From Rhodobacterales bacterium (GTDB taxonomy: Bacteria > Pseudomonadota > Alphaproteobacteria > Rhodobacterales > Rhodobacteraceae): a stretch of 12,228 nucleotides of DNA. The stretch spans positions 1 through 12,228 of the forward strand of contig JAACVA010000167.1 in NCBI GenBank assembly GCA_009992615.1. The letters run 5' to 3'. Positions 1-7,180 of this stretch are shown here, in pieces. The notes under the pieces are model-generated. The model saw nothing but the letters and a program-made list of their open reading frames with translations, did no database searches and was not told where the DNA came from. The position numbers and the translations under genes were made by a program. Every line of letters starts with the position of its first letter. Position 1 is the first letter of the stretch.

Positions 1-1143
1 CACGTCACTTTCGCGCGCGATGCTGCTTTCGGGCACGTTGACCACCGACAACACCGCCGCCTTGCCAGTGCAATAGCGCAGAGCGGCCAGGGTGTCGGCG
101 GTTTCGCCGGACTGGCTGACGAAAACGGCCAGGGTGCGCGGCCCGATCGGCGGCGCACGATAGCGGAATTCACTGGCGACATCCACTTCGACAGGGATGC
201 GGGCCAACTGCTCGAACCAGTATTTGGCAGTCAGGCAGGCATAGAAGGCGGTGCCACAGGCCACCATGACGATACGGTCGATCAGTGCGAAATCGGGCGC
301 GTCCGTCGGCAGGGCGATGGCATCGCCGGTCAGGTAATGCGCCAGGGCATCCGCCACGACCACCGGCTGTTCGGCGATTTCCTTGGCCATCCAGTGTTTG
401 TGCCCACCCTTTTCCACCCGTGTCTGATCGGCCGACAGGGTTTTCATGGCGCGCTCGACACGTTGCCCCAGATGATCGTAGATCGCCACCGACGTGCGGG
501 TCAGCACGGCCATATCGCCTTCCTCAAGATAGGTCAGGCGGTTGGTCATCGGGGCGAGGGCGATGGCATCGCTGCCCACATACATCTCGCCCTCGCCATG
601 GCCGATGGCCAGGGGCGATCCCCTGCGCGCCGCGATCATCAGATCGTCCTCGCCCTGAAACAGGAAAGCCAGTGCAAAAGCCCCCTCCAGCCGCGCGAGG
701 GTCAGCCGGGTGGCGGTCACCGGATCATGGCCTTCGGCCATGTGGCGCTGGGTCAGCAGGGCGATGGTTTCGGTGTCGGTGTCGGTGGTTAACTGATAGC
801 CCAGATCGTGCAGTTCCGCCCGCAGAGTGCGGAAATTCTCGATGATGCCGTTGTGCACCACGGCCACCGGCCCGGCCTGATGGGGATGGGCGTTGGTGAC
901 GGTCGGCGCGCCATGGGTGGCCCAACGGGTGTGGCCGATGCCCGACTTGCCCGCCAGGGGATGGTGCACCAGGTGATCGGACAGATTTACCAGCTTGCCC
1001 ACAGCGCGGCGCCGGTCCAGCACACCCGCGTTTACCGTGGCGATCCCGGCACTGTCATAGCCGCGATATTCCAGCCGTTTCAGCGCCTCGACGATGGTCG
1101 GTGCCACCTCGTGGGTGCCCAGCACCCCGACAATTCCACACAT
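1..1143 (-). CDS. glmS: Glutamine-fructose-6-phosphate aminotransferase (isomerizing), 3' end off window
   Basis: This enzyme makes glucosamine-6-phosphate from fructose-6-phosphate using glutamine, the first committed step to UDP-GlcNAc in the cytoplasm. The N-terminal 381 residues are present, of about 600 usual for the family. Translation starts MCGIVGV, giving the Cys nucleophile of the class II glutamine amidotransferase (Ntn) domain after Met removal. Further amidotransferase motifs are YRGYDSAG, GHTRWATHG and HNGIIEN. The first SIS (sugar isomerase) domain follows with CGTAFYA and SQSGET, and the second SIS domain lies beyond base 1. The start codon at 1143-1141 shares one base with the glmU stop (TAATG), so the two are probably translationally coupled. 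No riboswitch or ribozyme precedes it. Identity is certain from the motifs; only the C-terminus is unseen. Confidence 0.97.
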   Translation of the reverse strand, partial: MCGIVGVLGTHEVAPTIVEALKRLEYRGYDSAGIATVNAGVLDRRRAVGKLVNLSDHLVHHPLAGKSGIGHTRWATHGAPTVTNAHPHQAGPVAVVHNGIIENFRTLRAELHDLGYQLTTDTDTETIALLTQRHMAEGHDPVTATRLTLARLEGAFALAFLFQGEDDLMIAARRGSPLAIGHGEGEMYVGSDAIALAPMTNRLTYLEEGDMAVLTRTSVAIYDHLGQRVERAMKTLSADQTRVEKGGHKHWMAKEIAEQPVVVADALAHYLTGDAIALPTDAPDFALIDRIVMVACGTAFYACLTAKYWFEQLARIPVEVDVASEFRYRAPPIGPRTLAVFVSQSGETADTLAALRYCTGKAAVLSVVNVPESSIARESDV

Positions 1144-2498
1144 TACCCAGAAACTTTCTGTTCGCTTGCCTTCAGCGCCTTCAATTTTTCGAACATTCGC
1201 AGTGCCAGCCCTGGCTTGTTCACCTGTTTCGCCCGGCCCAGCGCCAGAGCGCCGTCCGGCACATCCGACGTGATGACCGAGCCGCTGGCCGTCATCGCGC
1301 CCGCGCCGATGGTCACGGGCGCGACCAGCATGGTGGACGAACCGATGAAGGCGCCCCGCCCGATGACCGTGCGGTGTTTGAACACCCCGTCATAATTGCA
1401 GGTAACGGTGCCCGCACCAAGGTTGGTATTTTCACCCACCTCGGCGTCGCCGACATAGGACAGGTGGTTCACCTTGGCACCATCGCCGATCAGGGAATTC
1501 TTGATCTCGACGAAATTGCCGATTTTCACCTCATTGCTCAGCTCGGTGCCGGGGCGCAGCCGGGCATAGGGGCCGACCACGGCGCGCGCCCCAACGTGAC
1601 AGCCCTCAAGGTGCGAAAAGGCACGGATCACCGCTTCGGTTTCGACGGTGACGCCGGGGCCGAACACCACGTTGGGCTCGACCAGCGCATCGCGGCCGAC
1701 GTAGGTGTCAAAGCTGAAAAACACTGTGTTCGGGGCAATCAGGGTGACACCGTTTTCCAGCGCCTCGTCGCGTTTTGCGGCCTGAAAGATCGCCTCGCCA
1801 CGGGCCAGTTCGGCGCGGGTGTTGATGCCCATCGTCTCGGCCTCGGGGCAGGTGACGGCGGTGGCCTGCAGCCCGCGCGACCGGGCGATGGAAACAATAT
1901 CTGTCAGGTAATATTCCCCGCTGGCATTGGCATTTCCCACCGCATCGACCAGATCGAAAAGCACAGTGGCATCAATCGCCATTATGCCGCCATTACAGAG
2001 AGTAATGGTACGTTCTTCAGGTGACGCATCGTTGAATTCGACAATCCGCTCCAACCGGTGGCCGTCGGTTACCAACCGCCCATAGCGCCCCGGGTCAGCG
2101 GCCTGAAAGCCCAGCACGACGATACTGTTGTGCGCCCGCGCCTCGGCCATCCGTTGCAGCGTTTCGGCCCGGATGAAAGGCGTGTCCCCGAACAACACGA
2201 ACACGGTGCCTGTCGCGCCGTTCAGCGCAGCGCGCGCGCAGCCCACCGCGTGTCCGGTGCCCAGCTGTCGGGTCTGGTCGACAACGGTGATTTCGGGGTC
2301 AATGGTTGCCGCCGCGCGGCGCACCTGTTCGCCGCCATGGCCCACCACCAGCACCCGGTTGACCGGGTTCAGCGCATCACCCGAGGCCAGCGCATGGGCA
2401 AACAGCGGCGCGCCGCCGATCAGGTGCAGCACCTTGGGCAGATCCGAATTCATGCGCGTGCCCTGACCCGCGGCCAGAACGATCAGATGTGTGTCCAT
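1143..2498 (-). CDS. glmU: Bifunctional UDP-GlcNAc pyrophosphorylase / glucosamine-1-phosphate acetyltransferase
   Basis: GlmU acetylates glucosamine-1-phosphate and then couples it to UTP, giving UDP-GlcNAc for peptidoglycan and lipid A. The 451-residue length is normal. The N-terminal nucleotidyltransferase domain shows LAAGQGTRM (residues 8-16), K22 and FGDTP with metal-binding D105. The C-terminal left-handed beta-helix (from about residue 255) has hexapeptide repeats and the acetyltransferase signatures NHLSYVGD (344-351, catalytic-type H345) and NYDG (369-372). The ATG at 2498 is preferred; an in-frame GTG at 2501 directly precedes it and would add one residue. The upstream purine-rich stretch (GAAAGAG on the minus strand) is only a modest ribosome binding site. 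It is the first gene of a glmU-glmS unit, diverging from the phosphatase gene at 2625. Confidence 0.97.
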   Translation of the reverse strand: MDTHLIVLAAGQGTRMNSDLPKVLHLIGGAPLFAHALASGDALNPVNRVLVVGHGGEQVRRAAATIDPEITVVDQTRQLGTGHAVGCARAALNGATGTVFVLFGDTPFIRAETLQRMAEARAHNSIVVLGFQAADPGRYGRLVTDGHRLERIVEFNDASPEERTITLCNGGIMAIDATVLFDLVDAVGNANASGEYYLTDIVSIARSRGLQATAVTCPEAETMGINTRAELARGEAIFQAAKRDEALENGVTLIAPNTVFFSFDTYVGRDALVEPNVVFGPGVTVETEAVIRAFSHLEGCHVGARAVVGPYARLRPGTELSNEVKIGNFVEIKNSLIGDGAKVNHLSYVGDAEVGENTNLGAGTVTCNYDGVFKHRTVIGRGAFIGSSTMLVAPVTIGAGAMTASGSVITSDVPDGALALGRAKQVNKPGLALRMFEKLKALKASEQKVSG

Positions 2499-2624
2499 CA
2501 CGGCTCTTTCTTTTTCTGTCGGGGTCTTTTACCTCAAGGCTGCGATGGCACAAGAGGCGGGCGGATCATACACCCTCTCGACCGATCACAGTCTGCGGGC
2601 AGAAATCCGCCAAGGAGACACGCG
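2499..2624. promoter_or_regulatory. Divergent intergenic region between glmU and the phosphatase gene
   Basis: These 126 bases must hold the promoter for glmU-glmS and probably one for the rightward genes. On the minus strand a TATGAT hexamer (plus-strand ATCATA at 2565-2570) matches a -10 box at 5 of 6 positions, but the -35 candidates upstream match poorly, so this is weak. I see no convincing plus-strand promoter. A good Shine-Dalgarno, AAGGAG (2612-2617), lies 7 bases before the phosphatase ATG at 2625 and fixes that start. Confidence 0.35.
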
Positions 2625-3290
2625 ATGCGCACCGTAATCTTCGATCTCGATGGAACACTGGCCGACACCGGGGGCGATCTGTTGGCCGCCGCAAACGCCT
2701 GTTTCCGGGCTTTGGGTCATGGCGACGTGCTGTGCATCGAGACGGACAGGGGGGCCGCCCTGCGGGGTGGCAAATCCATGCTGACGCTGGGGTTCACCCG
2801 TCTGGGAATCGCGCCCGAGGCCGGACTTCTGGCAGCGCAATATCCGCTGTTGCTGGGTCACTATGCTGAAAAGATCAATGTGCACACCCGGCTGTATCCC
2901 GGTGTGGAAACCGCCGTGCGCACATTGCGGGGGCGCGGGTATGCTCTGGGCATCTGCACCAACAAACCTGTCGCGCTGGCAGAGACCCTGATGGTCAGTC
3001 TCGGCGCGCGGCACTGGTTCGCGGCGCTTCTGGGGGCCGACAGCCTTGCCGTGCGCAAACCGGACCCGGCGCATTTTCTTGAAACGGTGCGATTGTGCGG
3101 CGGTGATCCGGCCCGCTCCGTTCTGGTTGGCGATACCGAGACGGACCATTCCACCGCGCGCAACGCCGGCGTGCCTTCGGTGCTGGTGGAGTTCGGGCAG
3201 GGCAACACCGATGTGCGCGCGCTTGGTCCCGATGCGGTGCTGCGGCGCTATGACGATCTGCCGGATGTTGTGGCGGGGTTGATCGGTTAG
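2625..3290 (+). CDS. gph: HAD-superfamily phosphatase, phosphoglycolate phosphatase type
   Basis: This is a 221-residue cytoplasmic haloacid dehalogenase-type hydrolase. It probably dephosphorylates 2-phosphoglycolate, clearing the product of Rubisco oxygenation or of DNA 3'-end repair. All four HAD motifs are visible: DLDGT with nucleophile D7 and acid/base D9, a motif II Thr in CTNKP, a motif III Lys in VRKPDP, and the acidic motif IV VGDTETD. A helical cap domain (about residues 15-85) fits the Gph/PGMB subfamily. The frame is open far upstream, but the ATG at 2625 with AAGGAG 7 bases before it, followed directly by the HAD core strand, is clearly the start. HAD specificity is hard to read from sequence, so another small phosphorylated substrate is possible. 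An 8-bp inverted repeat follows the stop. Confidence 0.85.
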   Translation: MRTVIFDLDGTLADTGGDLLAAANACFRALGHGDVLCIETDRGAALRGGKSMLTLGFTRLGIAPEAGLLAAQYPLLLGHYAEKINVHTRLYPGVETAVRTLRGRGYALGICTNKPVALAETLMVSLGARHWFAALLGADSLAVRKPDPAHFLETVRLCGGDPARSVLVGDTETDHSTARNAGVPSVLVEFGQGNTDVRALGPDAVLRRYDDLPDVVAGLIG

Positions 3291-3315
3291 GGCGCCGTGG
3301 CGCATTGACGGCGCC
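3291..3315 (+). terminator. Stem-loop directly after the phosphatase stop codon (no T tract)
   Basis: GGCGCCGT at 3291-3298 is the exact reverse complement of ACGGCGCC at 3308-3315, with a 9-base loop. The stem starts on the base after the TAG stop. No run of T follows, so it is not a classical intrinsic terminator. It could be an attenuator, an mRNA 3'-end stabiliser or a Rho-linked pause. The next gene starts only 45 bases downstream. Confidence 0.4.
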
Positions 3316-3359
3316 GTCCTCGCACCGCAGTGTTGAGCGGCACGAACCGGAGCATCACC

Positions 3360-4559
3360 ATGAACGACGTTTTCACCGGCAGCTTCACCCAGCAGGAACC
3401 CATCCCCGACGAAGGCATCGAAGCCGCGCTGCGGGTGCTGCGCCACGGCCGGCTGCACCGTTACAACCTGGCGCCGGGCGAGGTGGGCGAAACCGCGCAG
3501 CTGGAACTCGACTTTGCGGCGCAGACCGGGGCGCGCTATTGTCTGGCTGTCGCTTCGGGCGGTTATGCCATGGCGACAGCCCTGCGCGCGCTGGGGGTGC
3601 AACCGGGTGACAAGGTGCTGTCAAACGCCTTTACCTTGGCGCCAGTGCCCGGTGCGATTGCCAGCCTGGGCGCGGTGCCGGTGTTCGTCGGGGTAACGCC
3701 CGCATTGCGGATCGACCTTGACGATCTTGCCGCCAAGGTGGCCACGTCAGGCGCCCGCGTGTTGCTGTTGTCGCACATGCGCGGCCACATCTGCGACATG
3801 GATGCGCTGATGGCGATCTGTGACGGGGCAGGGGTGCGGGTGGTCGAGGATTGCGCCCATACGATGGGTGCGGCGTGGAACGGAACCGCCTCGGGCCGGT
3901 TTGGCGCCCTGGGCTGTTTTTCGATGCAAACATACAAGCACGTCAATTCCGGTGAAGGCGGGTTCCTGATTTCCGATGATGCCGATCTCATGGCGCGGGC
4001 GATCCTGCTGTCGGGGTCCTATATGCTGTACGACCGGCACAAGGCCGCGCCGCCGCCTGAGGTGTTTGCCGAAATCAAATACGACGTGCCCAATATTTCC
4101 GGCCGCATGGACAATTTGCGCGCGGCCGTCCTGCGGCCACAGATCGCCCTGCTGCCTGAACGGGCGGCGGCCTGGAACGCCCGCTATGCGCGCCTCGAAC
4201 AGGGGCTGCGTGGCACGCCCGGGCTGACCCTGATCGACAGGCCGGCATTGGAATCCATGGTGGCCTCGTCGTTTCAGGCGCTGCTGCTGGACTGGCCCGC
4301 GCCTGCGATCGAGGCGGCGCTGGCACGCTGCAAGGTGCGCGGCGTCGAGTTGAAATGGTTTGGCGCCCCCGAACCCGCTGGCTTCACCTCGACCTACCGG
4401 CACTGGCACTACGCCCATCCCGGCTCGATGCCCGCAACCGATCGGATCCTTGCCGGGTTGGTGGATATGCGCCTGCCGCTCACATTCTCGCTGGCCGATT
4501 GCGATCAGATCGCGTCGATCCTGCGGGCTGAAATCGGTGCCGCCTGGCAGGCGCTGTAA
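3360..4559 (+). CDS. DegT/DnrJ/EryC1/StrS-family PLP-dependent aminotransferase
   Basis: This 399-residue protein belongs to the fold-type I aminotransferases that usually transaminate keto-sugars, often nucleotide-linked, with glutamate as donor. Visible elements are ASGG (65-68), a phosphate-binding-type segment; EDCAH with D164, expected to contact the PLP ring nitrogen; and TYKHVNSGEGG (191-201), with K193 as the expected Schiff-base lysine in the family's K...GEGG pattern. The length is typical. The start is ATG 3360, preceded by GGAG at 3349-3352; an in-frame GTG at 3330 has no comparable site. No dehydratase, epimerase or glycosyltransferase gene lies beside it, so its sugar substrate cannot be inferred. 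Nearby glmU-glmS makes an amino-sugar nucleotide, which is suggestive only. The family is secure and the role unknown. Confidence 0.9.
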   Translation: MNDVFTGSFTQQEPIPDEGIEAALRVLRHGRLHRYNLAPGEVGETAQLELDFAAQTGARYCLAVASGGYAMATALRALGVQPGDKVLSNAFTLAPVPGAIASLGAVPVFVGVTPALRIDLDDLAAKVATSGARVLLLSHMRGHICDMDALMAICDGAGVRVVEDCAHTMGAAWNGTASGRFGALGCFSMQTYKHVNSGEGGFLISDDADLMARAILLSGSYMLYDRHKAAPPPEVFAEIKYDVPNISGRMDNLRAAVLRPQIALLPERAAAWNARYARLEQGLRGTPGLTLIDRPALESMVASSFQALLLDWPAPAIEAALARCKVRGVELKWFGAPEPAGFTSTYRHWHYAHPGSMPATDRILAGLVDMRLPLTFSLADCDQIASILRAEIGAAWQAL

Positions 4560-4580
4560 TCCGGTACGCCACGTCTGCGG

Positions 4581-4602
4581 CTTCTTCTTGCCTGAAATAC
4601 TC
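4581..4602 (+). repeat. Dispersed intergenic motif, copy 1 (TTCTTCTT-N5-AAATACTC)
   Basis: The gap between the aminotransferase and glutathione S-transferase genes contains TTCTTCTT (4582-4589), five bases, then AAATACTC (4595-4602). The same two blocks with the same spacing recur at 9286-9306 after nuoD. The 22-base segments match at 16 positions, with all differences in the first base and the 5-base middle. I recall similar sequences being common downstream of genes in Rhodobacteraceae genomes. Its role is unknown to me. Confidence 0.55.
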
Positions 4603-4636
4603 AAATTCGCCCCCACCACCCGCATAAAGGCCCGAT

Positions 4637-5308
4637 ATGAACATCACGCTGCACCACTGTCACCAGACCCGGTCGATGCGGGTGCTCTGGCTGCTGAACG
4701 AGCTTGAGGTCGGCTATAATCTGCGGGTCCACCCGTTTGACCGCTCGCTTCGGTCGGAAGAGTTTCTGACACGCAGCCCGGCGGGCCGTGTGCCGGCGTT
4801 GGAGATGGATGGCGACGTGTTGTGGGAAAGCGGCGCCATTTGCGAGGTGCTGTGCGAACGCTTTCCCGAACGTGGCCTGGGCCGTATCCCCGGCGAGATC
4901 GAGCGCCCTGATTTTCTGGTCTGGCTGCACTTTGCCGAAACAATCAGCCAGCATTCGGCGGCCCTGACGCAACAGCACATCATGCTGTACGAGGACACCA
5001 TGCGCAGCCCGGTTGTGATGAAACTTGAGTCGGCGCGCCTTCGGAAATGCTATGCCGCGATCGAGGGGCGGTTGTCGACGCCGGTGGAAAACCGCGATTA
5101 TATCCTGACCAGCGGCTTTTCCGCTGCCGACATCTGTGTCGGACAGGCGGTATACATGGCGCGCCATTTCGCCGCGCTTGATGGATTTCCCGCAGTTGCG
5201 CAGTGGTATGACCGGATCACTGAACGCCCGGCGTTTCAGCAATCCTTGCCGCCAGAAGGCGCCGAACTTTTGTATGACCAGCCGTTTTATCCGGCCTGGA
5301 TCGCGTGA
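4637..5308 (+). CDS. Glutathione S-transferase family protein
   Basis: This 223-residue soluble protein has the two-domain GST layout. The N-terminal thioredoxin-like domain (about residues 1-80) includes the active-site region TRSMRVLWLLNEL (11-23, S13 a candidate for glutathione activation), the RVPAL cis-proline loop (51-55) and the glutathione gamma-glutamyl contact ESGAI (64-68). A C-terminal all-helical domain follows, with a typical late segment FSAADICVG. ATG 4637 has AAAGG at 4626-4630, 6 bases upstream. It would conjugate or reduce electrophilic or peroxidised compounds with glutathione; the substrate cannot be read from sequence. It lies 108 bases upstream of the nuo operon and in the same direction, but a separate promoter for nuoA seems likely. 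Confidence 0.92.
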   Translation: MNITLHHCHQTRSMRVLWLLNELEVGYNLRVHPFDRSLRSEEFLTRSPAGRVPALEMDGDVLWESGAICEVLCERFPERGLGRIPGEIERPDFLVWLHFAETISQHSAALTQQHIMLYEDTMRSPVVMKLESARLRKCYAAIEGRLSTPVENRDYILTSGFSAADICVGQAVYMARHFAALDGFPAVAQWYDRITERPAFQQSLPPEGAELLYDQPFYPAWIA

Positions 5309-5335
5309 AGCGGGCCTCGCGCGTCGGCCTTGCGG

Positions 5336-5364
5336 TTGACCCTTCCCCGGCCCGGGCTTAGACA
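5336..5364 (+). promoter_or_regulatory. Candidate sigma70-type promoter for the nuo operon
   Basis: TTGACC (5336-5341) matches the -35 consensus at 5 of 6 bases. It is followed after 17 bases by TAGACA (5359-5364), which matches -10 at only 3 of 6. The spacer is extremely GC-rich and contains the palindrome CCCGGG. The position, about 50-80 bases upstream of the nuoA GTG, suits a promoter. A weak -10 suggests help from an activator or a different sigma factor, but no operator could be identified. Confidence 0.4.
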
Positions 5365-5416
5365 GGCAACAGCCGAACCTGCGCCCGGACCGCCCGGCGC
5401 GAAAAGGAGCCGCCCC

Positions 5417-5782
5417 GTGGACGTTTATCTTCGAGAATACCTGCCGATCCTGATCTTTCTGGCCATGGCGATTGCCCTTGGCCTGATCCTGATTCTGGCC
5501 GCCGTGGTGGTGGCCGTGCGCAACCCCGACCCTGAAAAGGTGTCGGCCTATGAATGCGGGTTCAACGCGTTTGACGATGCGCGGATGAAATTCGATGTGC
5601 GCTTCTATCTGGTCTCGATCCTGTTCATCATCTTCGATCTCGAAATCGCGTTCCTGTTTCCCTGGGCCGTGGCATTCAGGGATCTGGGCGATGTGGGGTT
5701 TTGGTCAATGATGGTGTTTCTGGGTGTTTTGACCGTGGGCTTTGCCTATGAATGGAAGAAGGGGGCGCTGGAATGGCAATGA
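5417..5782 (+). CDS. nuoA: NADH-quinone oxidoreductase subunit A
   Basis: NuoA (ND3 homologue) is a membrane subunit at the junction of the hydrophilic and membrane arms of complex I, next to the quinone chamber. It has 121 residues, which is usual. It has three predicted transmembrane helices (about 10-34, 63-84 and 94-112). The conserved first loop carries NPDPEKVSAYECGF (36-49) with C47, equivalent to the mobile-loop cysteine of mitochondrial ND3, and helix 2 carries FDLEIAFLFPW (73-83). The start is GTG at 5417, supported by AAGGAG (5404-5409) 7 bases upstream; this leaves MDVYLREYLPIL, a family-typical N-terminus. It overlaps the start of nuoB and is the first gene of the operon. Confidence 0.97.
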   Translation: MDVYLREYLPILIFLAMAIALGLILILAAVVVAVRNPDPEKVSAYECGFNAFDDARMKFDVRFYLVSILFIIFDLEIAFLFPWAVAFRDLGDVGFWSMMVFLGVLTVGFAYEWKKGALEWQ

Positions 5783-6303
5783 CGGGCACCAACACCGCCG
5801 GTGCCGATCGCGAGGTAACGGTTCAAACGCTGAACCGCGATTTGCAGGACAAGGGTTTCCTTGTCACCAGCACGGCGGATATCGTGAACTGGGCGCGCAC
5901 CGGCAGCCTGCACTGGATGACCTTCGGTCTGGCCTGCTGCGCGGTCGAAATGATGCACACTTCGATGCCGCGCTATGATGCCGAGCGTTTTGGCGTCGCA
6001 CCCCGTGCCAGTCCGCGCCAGTCGGATGTGATGATCGTGGCGGGCACCCTGACCAACAAGATGGCGCCGGCGCTGCGCAAGGTGTATGACCAGATGCCCG
6101 AGCCGCGCTATGTGATTTCGATGGGGTCGTGCGCCAATGGCGGCGGCTATTATCACTACAGCTATTCTGTGGTGCGCGGCTGTGACCGGATCGTTCCGGT
6201 GGATATCTATGTGCCCGGCTGCCCGCCCACCGCCGAGGCGCTGCTGTATGGGATCCTGCAACTGCAACGCAAGATTCGCCGCACTGGCACCATTGCCCGC
6301 TGA
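5773..6303 (+). CDS. nuoB: NADH-quinone oxidoreductase subunit B
   Basis: NuoB (PSST homologue) holds the terminal iron-sulfur cluster N2, which passes electrons to quinone, in the Q module of complex I. All four cluster ligands are visible: the tandem pair C55-C56 in GLACCAVEMM, C120 in GSCANGGG and C150 in VPGCPPTAE. The protein is 176 residues from ATG 5773, which has AAGGGGG at 5757-5763 about 9 bases upstream. A start at ATG 5779 (MTGTNTAGADRE, 174 residues, overlapping the nuoA stop as ATGA) fits the Paracoccus-type N-terminus equally well. Either way it overlaps nuoA, so translation is coupled. Only the exact start is uncertain. Confidence 0.97.
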   Translation: MAMTGTNTAGADREVTVQTLNRDLQDKGFLVTSTADIVNWARTGSLHWMTFGLACCAVEMMHTSMPRYDAERFGVAPRASPRQSDVMIVAGTLTNKMAPALRKVYDQMPEPRYVISMGSCANGGGYYHYSYSVVRGCDRIVPVDIYVPGCPPTAEALLYGILQLQRKIRRTGTIAR

Positions 6304-6327
6304 ACCGGGCAACGCCGGTGCAGCTGT

Positions 6328-6342
6328 CGGCCCTTGGGGCCG
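6328..6342 (+). other. GC-only stem-loop in the nuoB-nuoC gap
   Basis: CGGCCC (6328-6333) pairs perfectly with GGGCCG (6337-6342) across the 3-base loop TTG, midway in the 70-base gap between nuoB and nuoC. No T tract follows, so termination inside the operon is unlikely. It may act on mRNA processing or stability. The strong nuoC ribosome site AGGAGG (6360-6365) is outside the stem and stays free. Confidence 0.45.
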
Positions 6343-6373
6343 GGTACGACAAACCCACCAGGAGGGTGCATTG

Positions 6374-6985
6374 ATGAGTGAGCAACTGAAAGAACTGGGC
6401 GCCCATATCGAGGCAAAACGCCCCGATTGCGTCCTGTCCTATGGGGTGATCCATGACGAGTTGACGATGGACATCGCCCCAAGTGCGCTGGTGTCTTTCG
6501 TCGAGTTTCTGAAAAACGACCGCAGTTGCAAATTCTCGACCCTGGTTGACATCACAGCCGTTGATTATCCGGAACGCCCGGTGCGCTTTGACGTGGTGTA
6601 TCATTTCCTGTCGATGTACCAGAACCACCGCATCCGCCTGCGCGTCGGCGCGCGCGAAGACGATATGTTGCCCTCGCTTGTTTCAGTGCATCCCAGCGCC
6701 AATTGGTTTGAACGCGAGGTGTTCGATATGTTCGGCCTTCTGTTCACCGGTCACCCCGATCTGCGCCGGATCCTCACGGATTATGGCTTTCGCGGGCATC
6801 CCCTGCGCAAGGATTTTCCGACAACCGGATATGTCGAGGTGCGCTATGACGCGGCGCAAAAGCGTGTGGTCTATGAACCCGTCCGCCTGGTGCAGGAATA
6901 CCGCCAGTTCGATTTCATGAGCCCTTGGGAAGGCGCCGAATACATCCTGCCCGGCGATGACAAGGCGAAGGGCACACAGCCATGA
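6374..6985 (+). CDS. nuoC: NADH-quinone oxidoreductase subunit C
   Basis: NuoC (30-kDa subunit homologue) is a peripheral Q-module subunit that packs against NuoD and NuoB. It has no cofactor of its own. The 203-residue protein shows the family signature in order: NWFEREVFDMFGLLFTGHPD, then DLRRILTDYGFRGHPLRKDF, ending in the usual C-terminal segment with EYRQFDFMSPWEG. As in other alphaproteobacteria, and unlike E. coli, it is not fused to NuoD. ATG 6374 is well supported by a near-perfect AGGAGG (6360-6365) 8 bases upstream; an in-frame TTG at 6371 is less likely. Its stop overlaps the start of the following small membrane protein as ATGA. Confidence 0.97.
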   Translation: MSEQLKELGAHIEAKRPDCVLSYGVIHDELTMDIAPSALVSFVEFLKNDRSCKFSTLVDITAVDYPERPVRFDVVYHFLSMYQNHRIRLRVGAREDDMLPSLVSVHPSANWFEREVFDMFGLLFTGHPDLRRILTDYGFRGHPLRKDFPTTGYVEVRYDAAQKRVVYEPVRLVQEYRQFDFMSPWEGAEYILPGDDKAKGTQP

Positions 6986-7176
6986 TGATGGGTGGCAACG
7001 GTGTGATATGGTATCTGATACTGGCGGCTTTGGTGATTGTGCCATTCTGGCGGATCTTGCCACGATACGGGATTTCTCAATGGTTTGCGCTGTTGGCGCT
7101 GCTGCCCGTGGGGGCCATCATCCTGTTGTGGATCGTGGCCTTTCGCGACAATTTCACCGACCGCACCAAAGGCTAG
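6982..7176 (+). CDS. Small two-helix membrane protein within the nuo operon
   Basis: This 64-residue hydrophobic protein has two predicted transmembrane helices (about residues 8-25 and 31-53) and a charged C-terminal tail. Between them sits WRILPRYGISQW, followed by LLPVGAIILLWIVAF. The pattern of FWxI, a basic residue, G, W, then a Pro-containing helix ending in AF resembles a common class of tiny bacterial two-helix proteins of unknown role. ATG 6982 overlaps the nuoC stop (ATGA), with GAAGGG at 6967-6972 as a ribosome site; ATGs at 6985 and 6988 are alternatives. Unassigned small genes between nuo genes are known in Rhodobacter capsulatus and Paracoccus denitrificans. A role in complex I assembly or stability is a guess from position only. 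Confidence 0.8.
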   Translation: MMMGGNGVIWYLILAALVIVPFWRILPRYGISQWFALLALLPVGAIILLWIVAFRDNFTDRTKG

Positions 7177-7180
7177 GGTG

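Noticed and set aside
1101..2024. 307-codon open frame on the plus strand opposite glmU
   Set aside because: It lies wholly antisense to glmU, whose motifs are unambiguous. Its translation shows no recognisable domain and is a typical GC-rich shadow frame.
2058..2624. Upstream extension of the phosphatase frame
   Set aside because: It runs antisense through the glmU start and shows no domain. The HAD core begins at the ATG at 2625 with a good ribosome site.
3747..4625. 292-codon open frame on the minus strand opposite the aminotransferase
   Set aside because: Its composition is rich in Arg, Gly, His and Gln with no domain, as expected for the reverse frame of a GC-rich gene. The plus-strand gene is certain.
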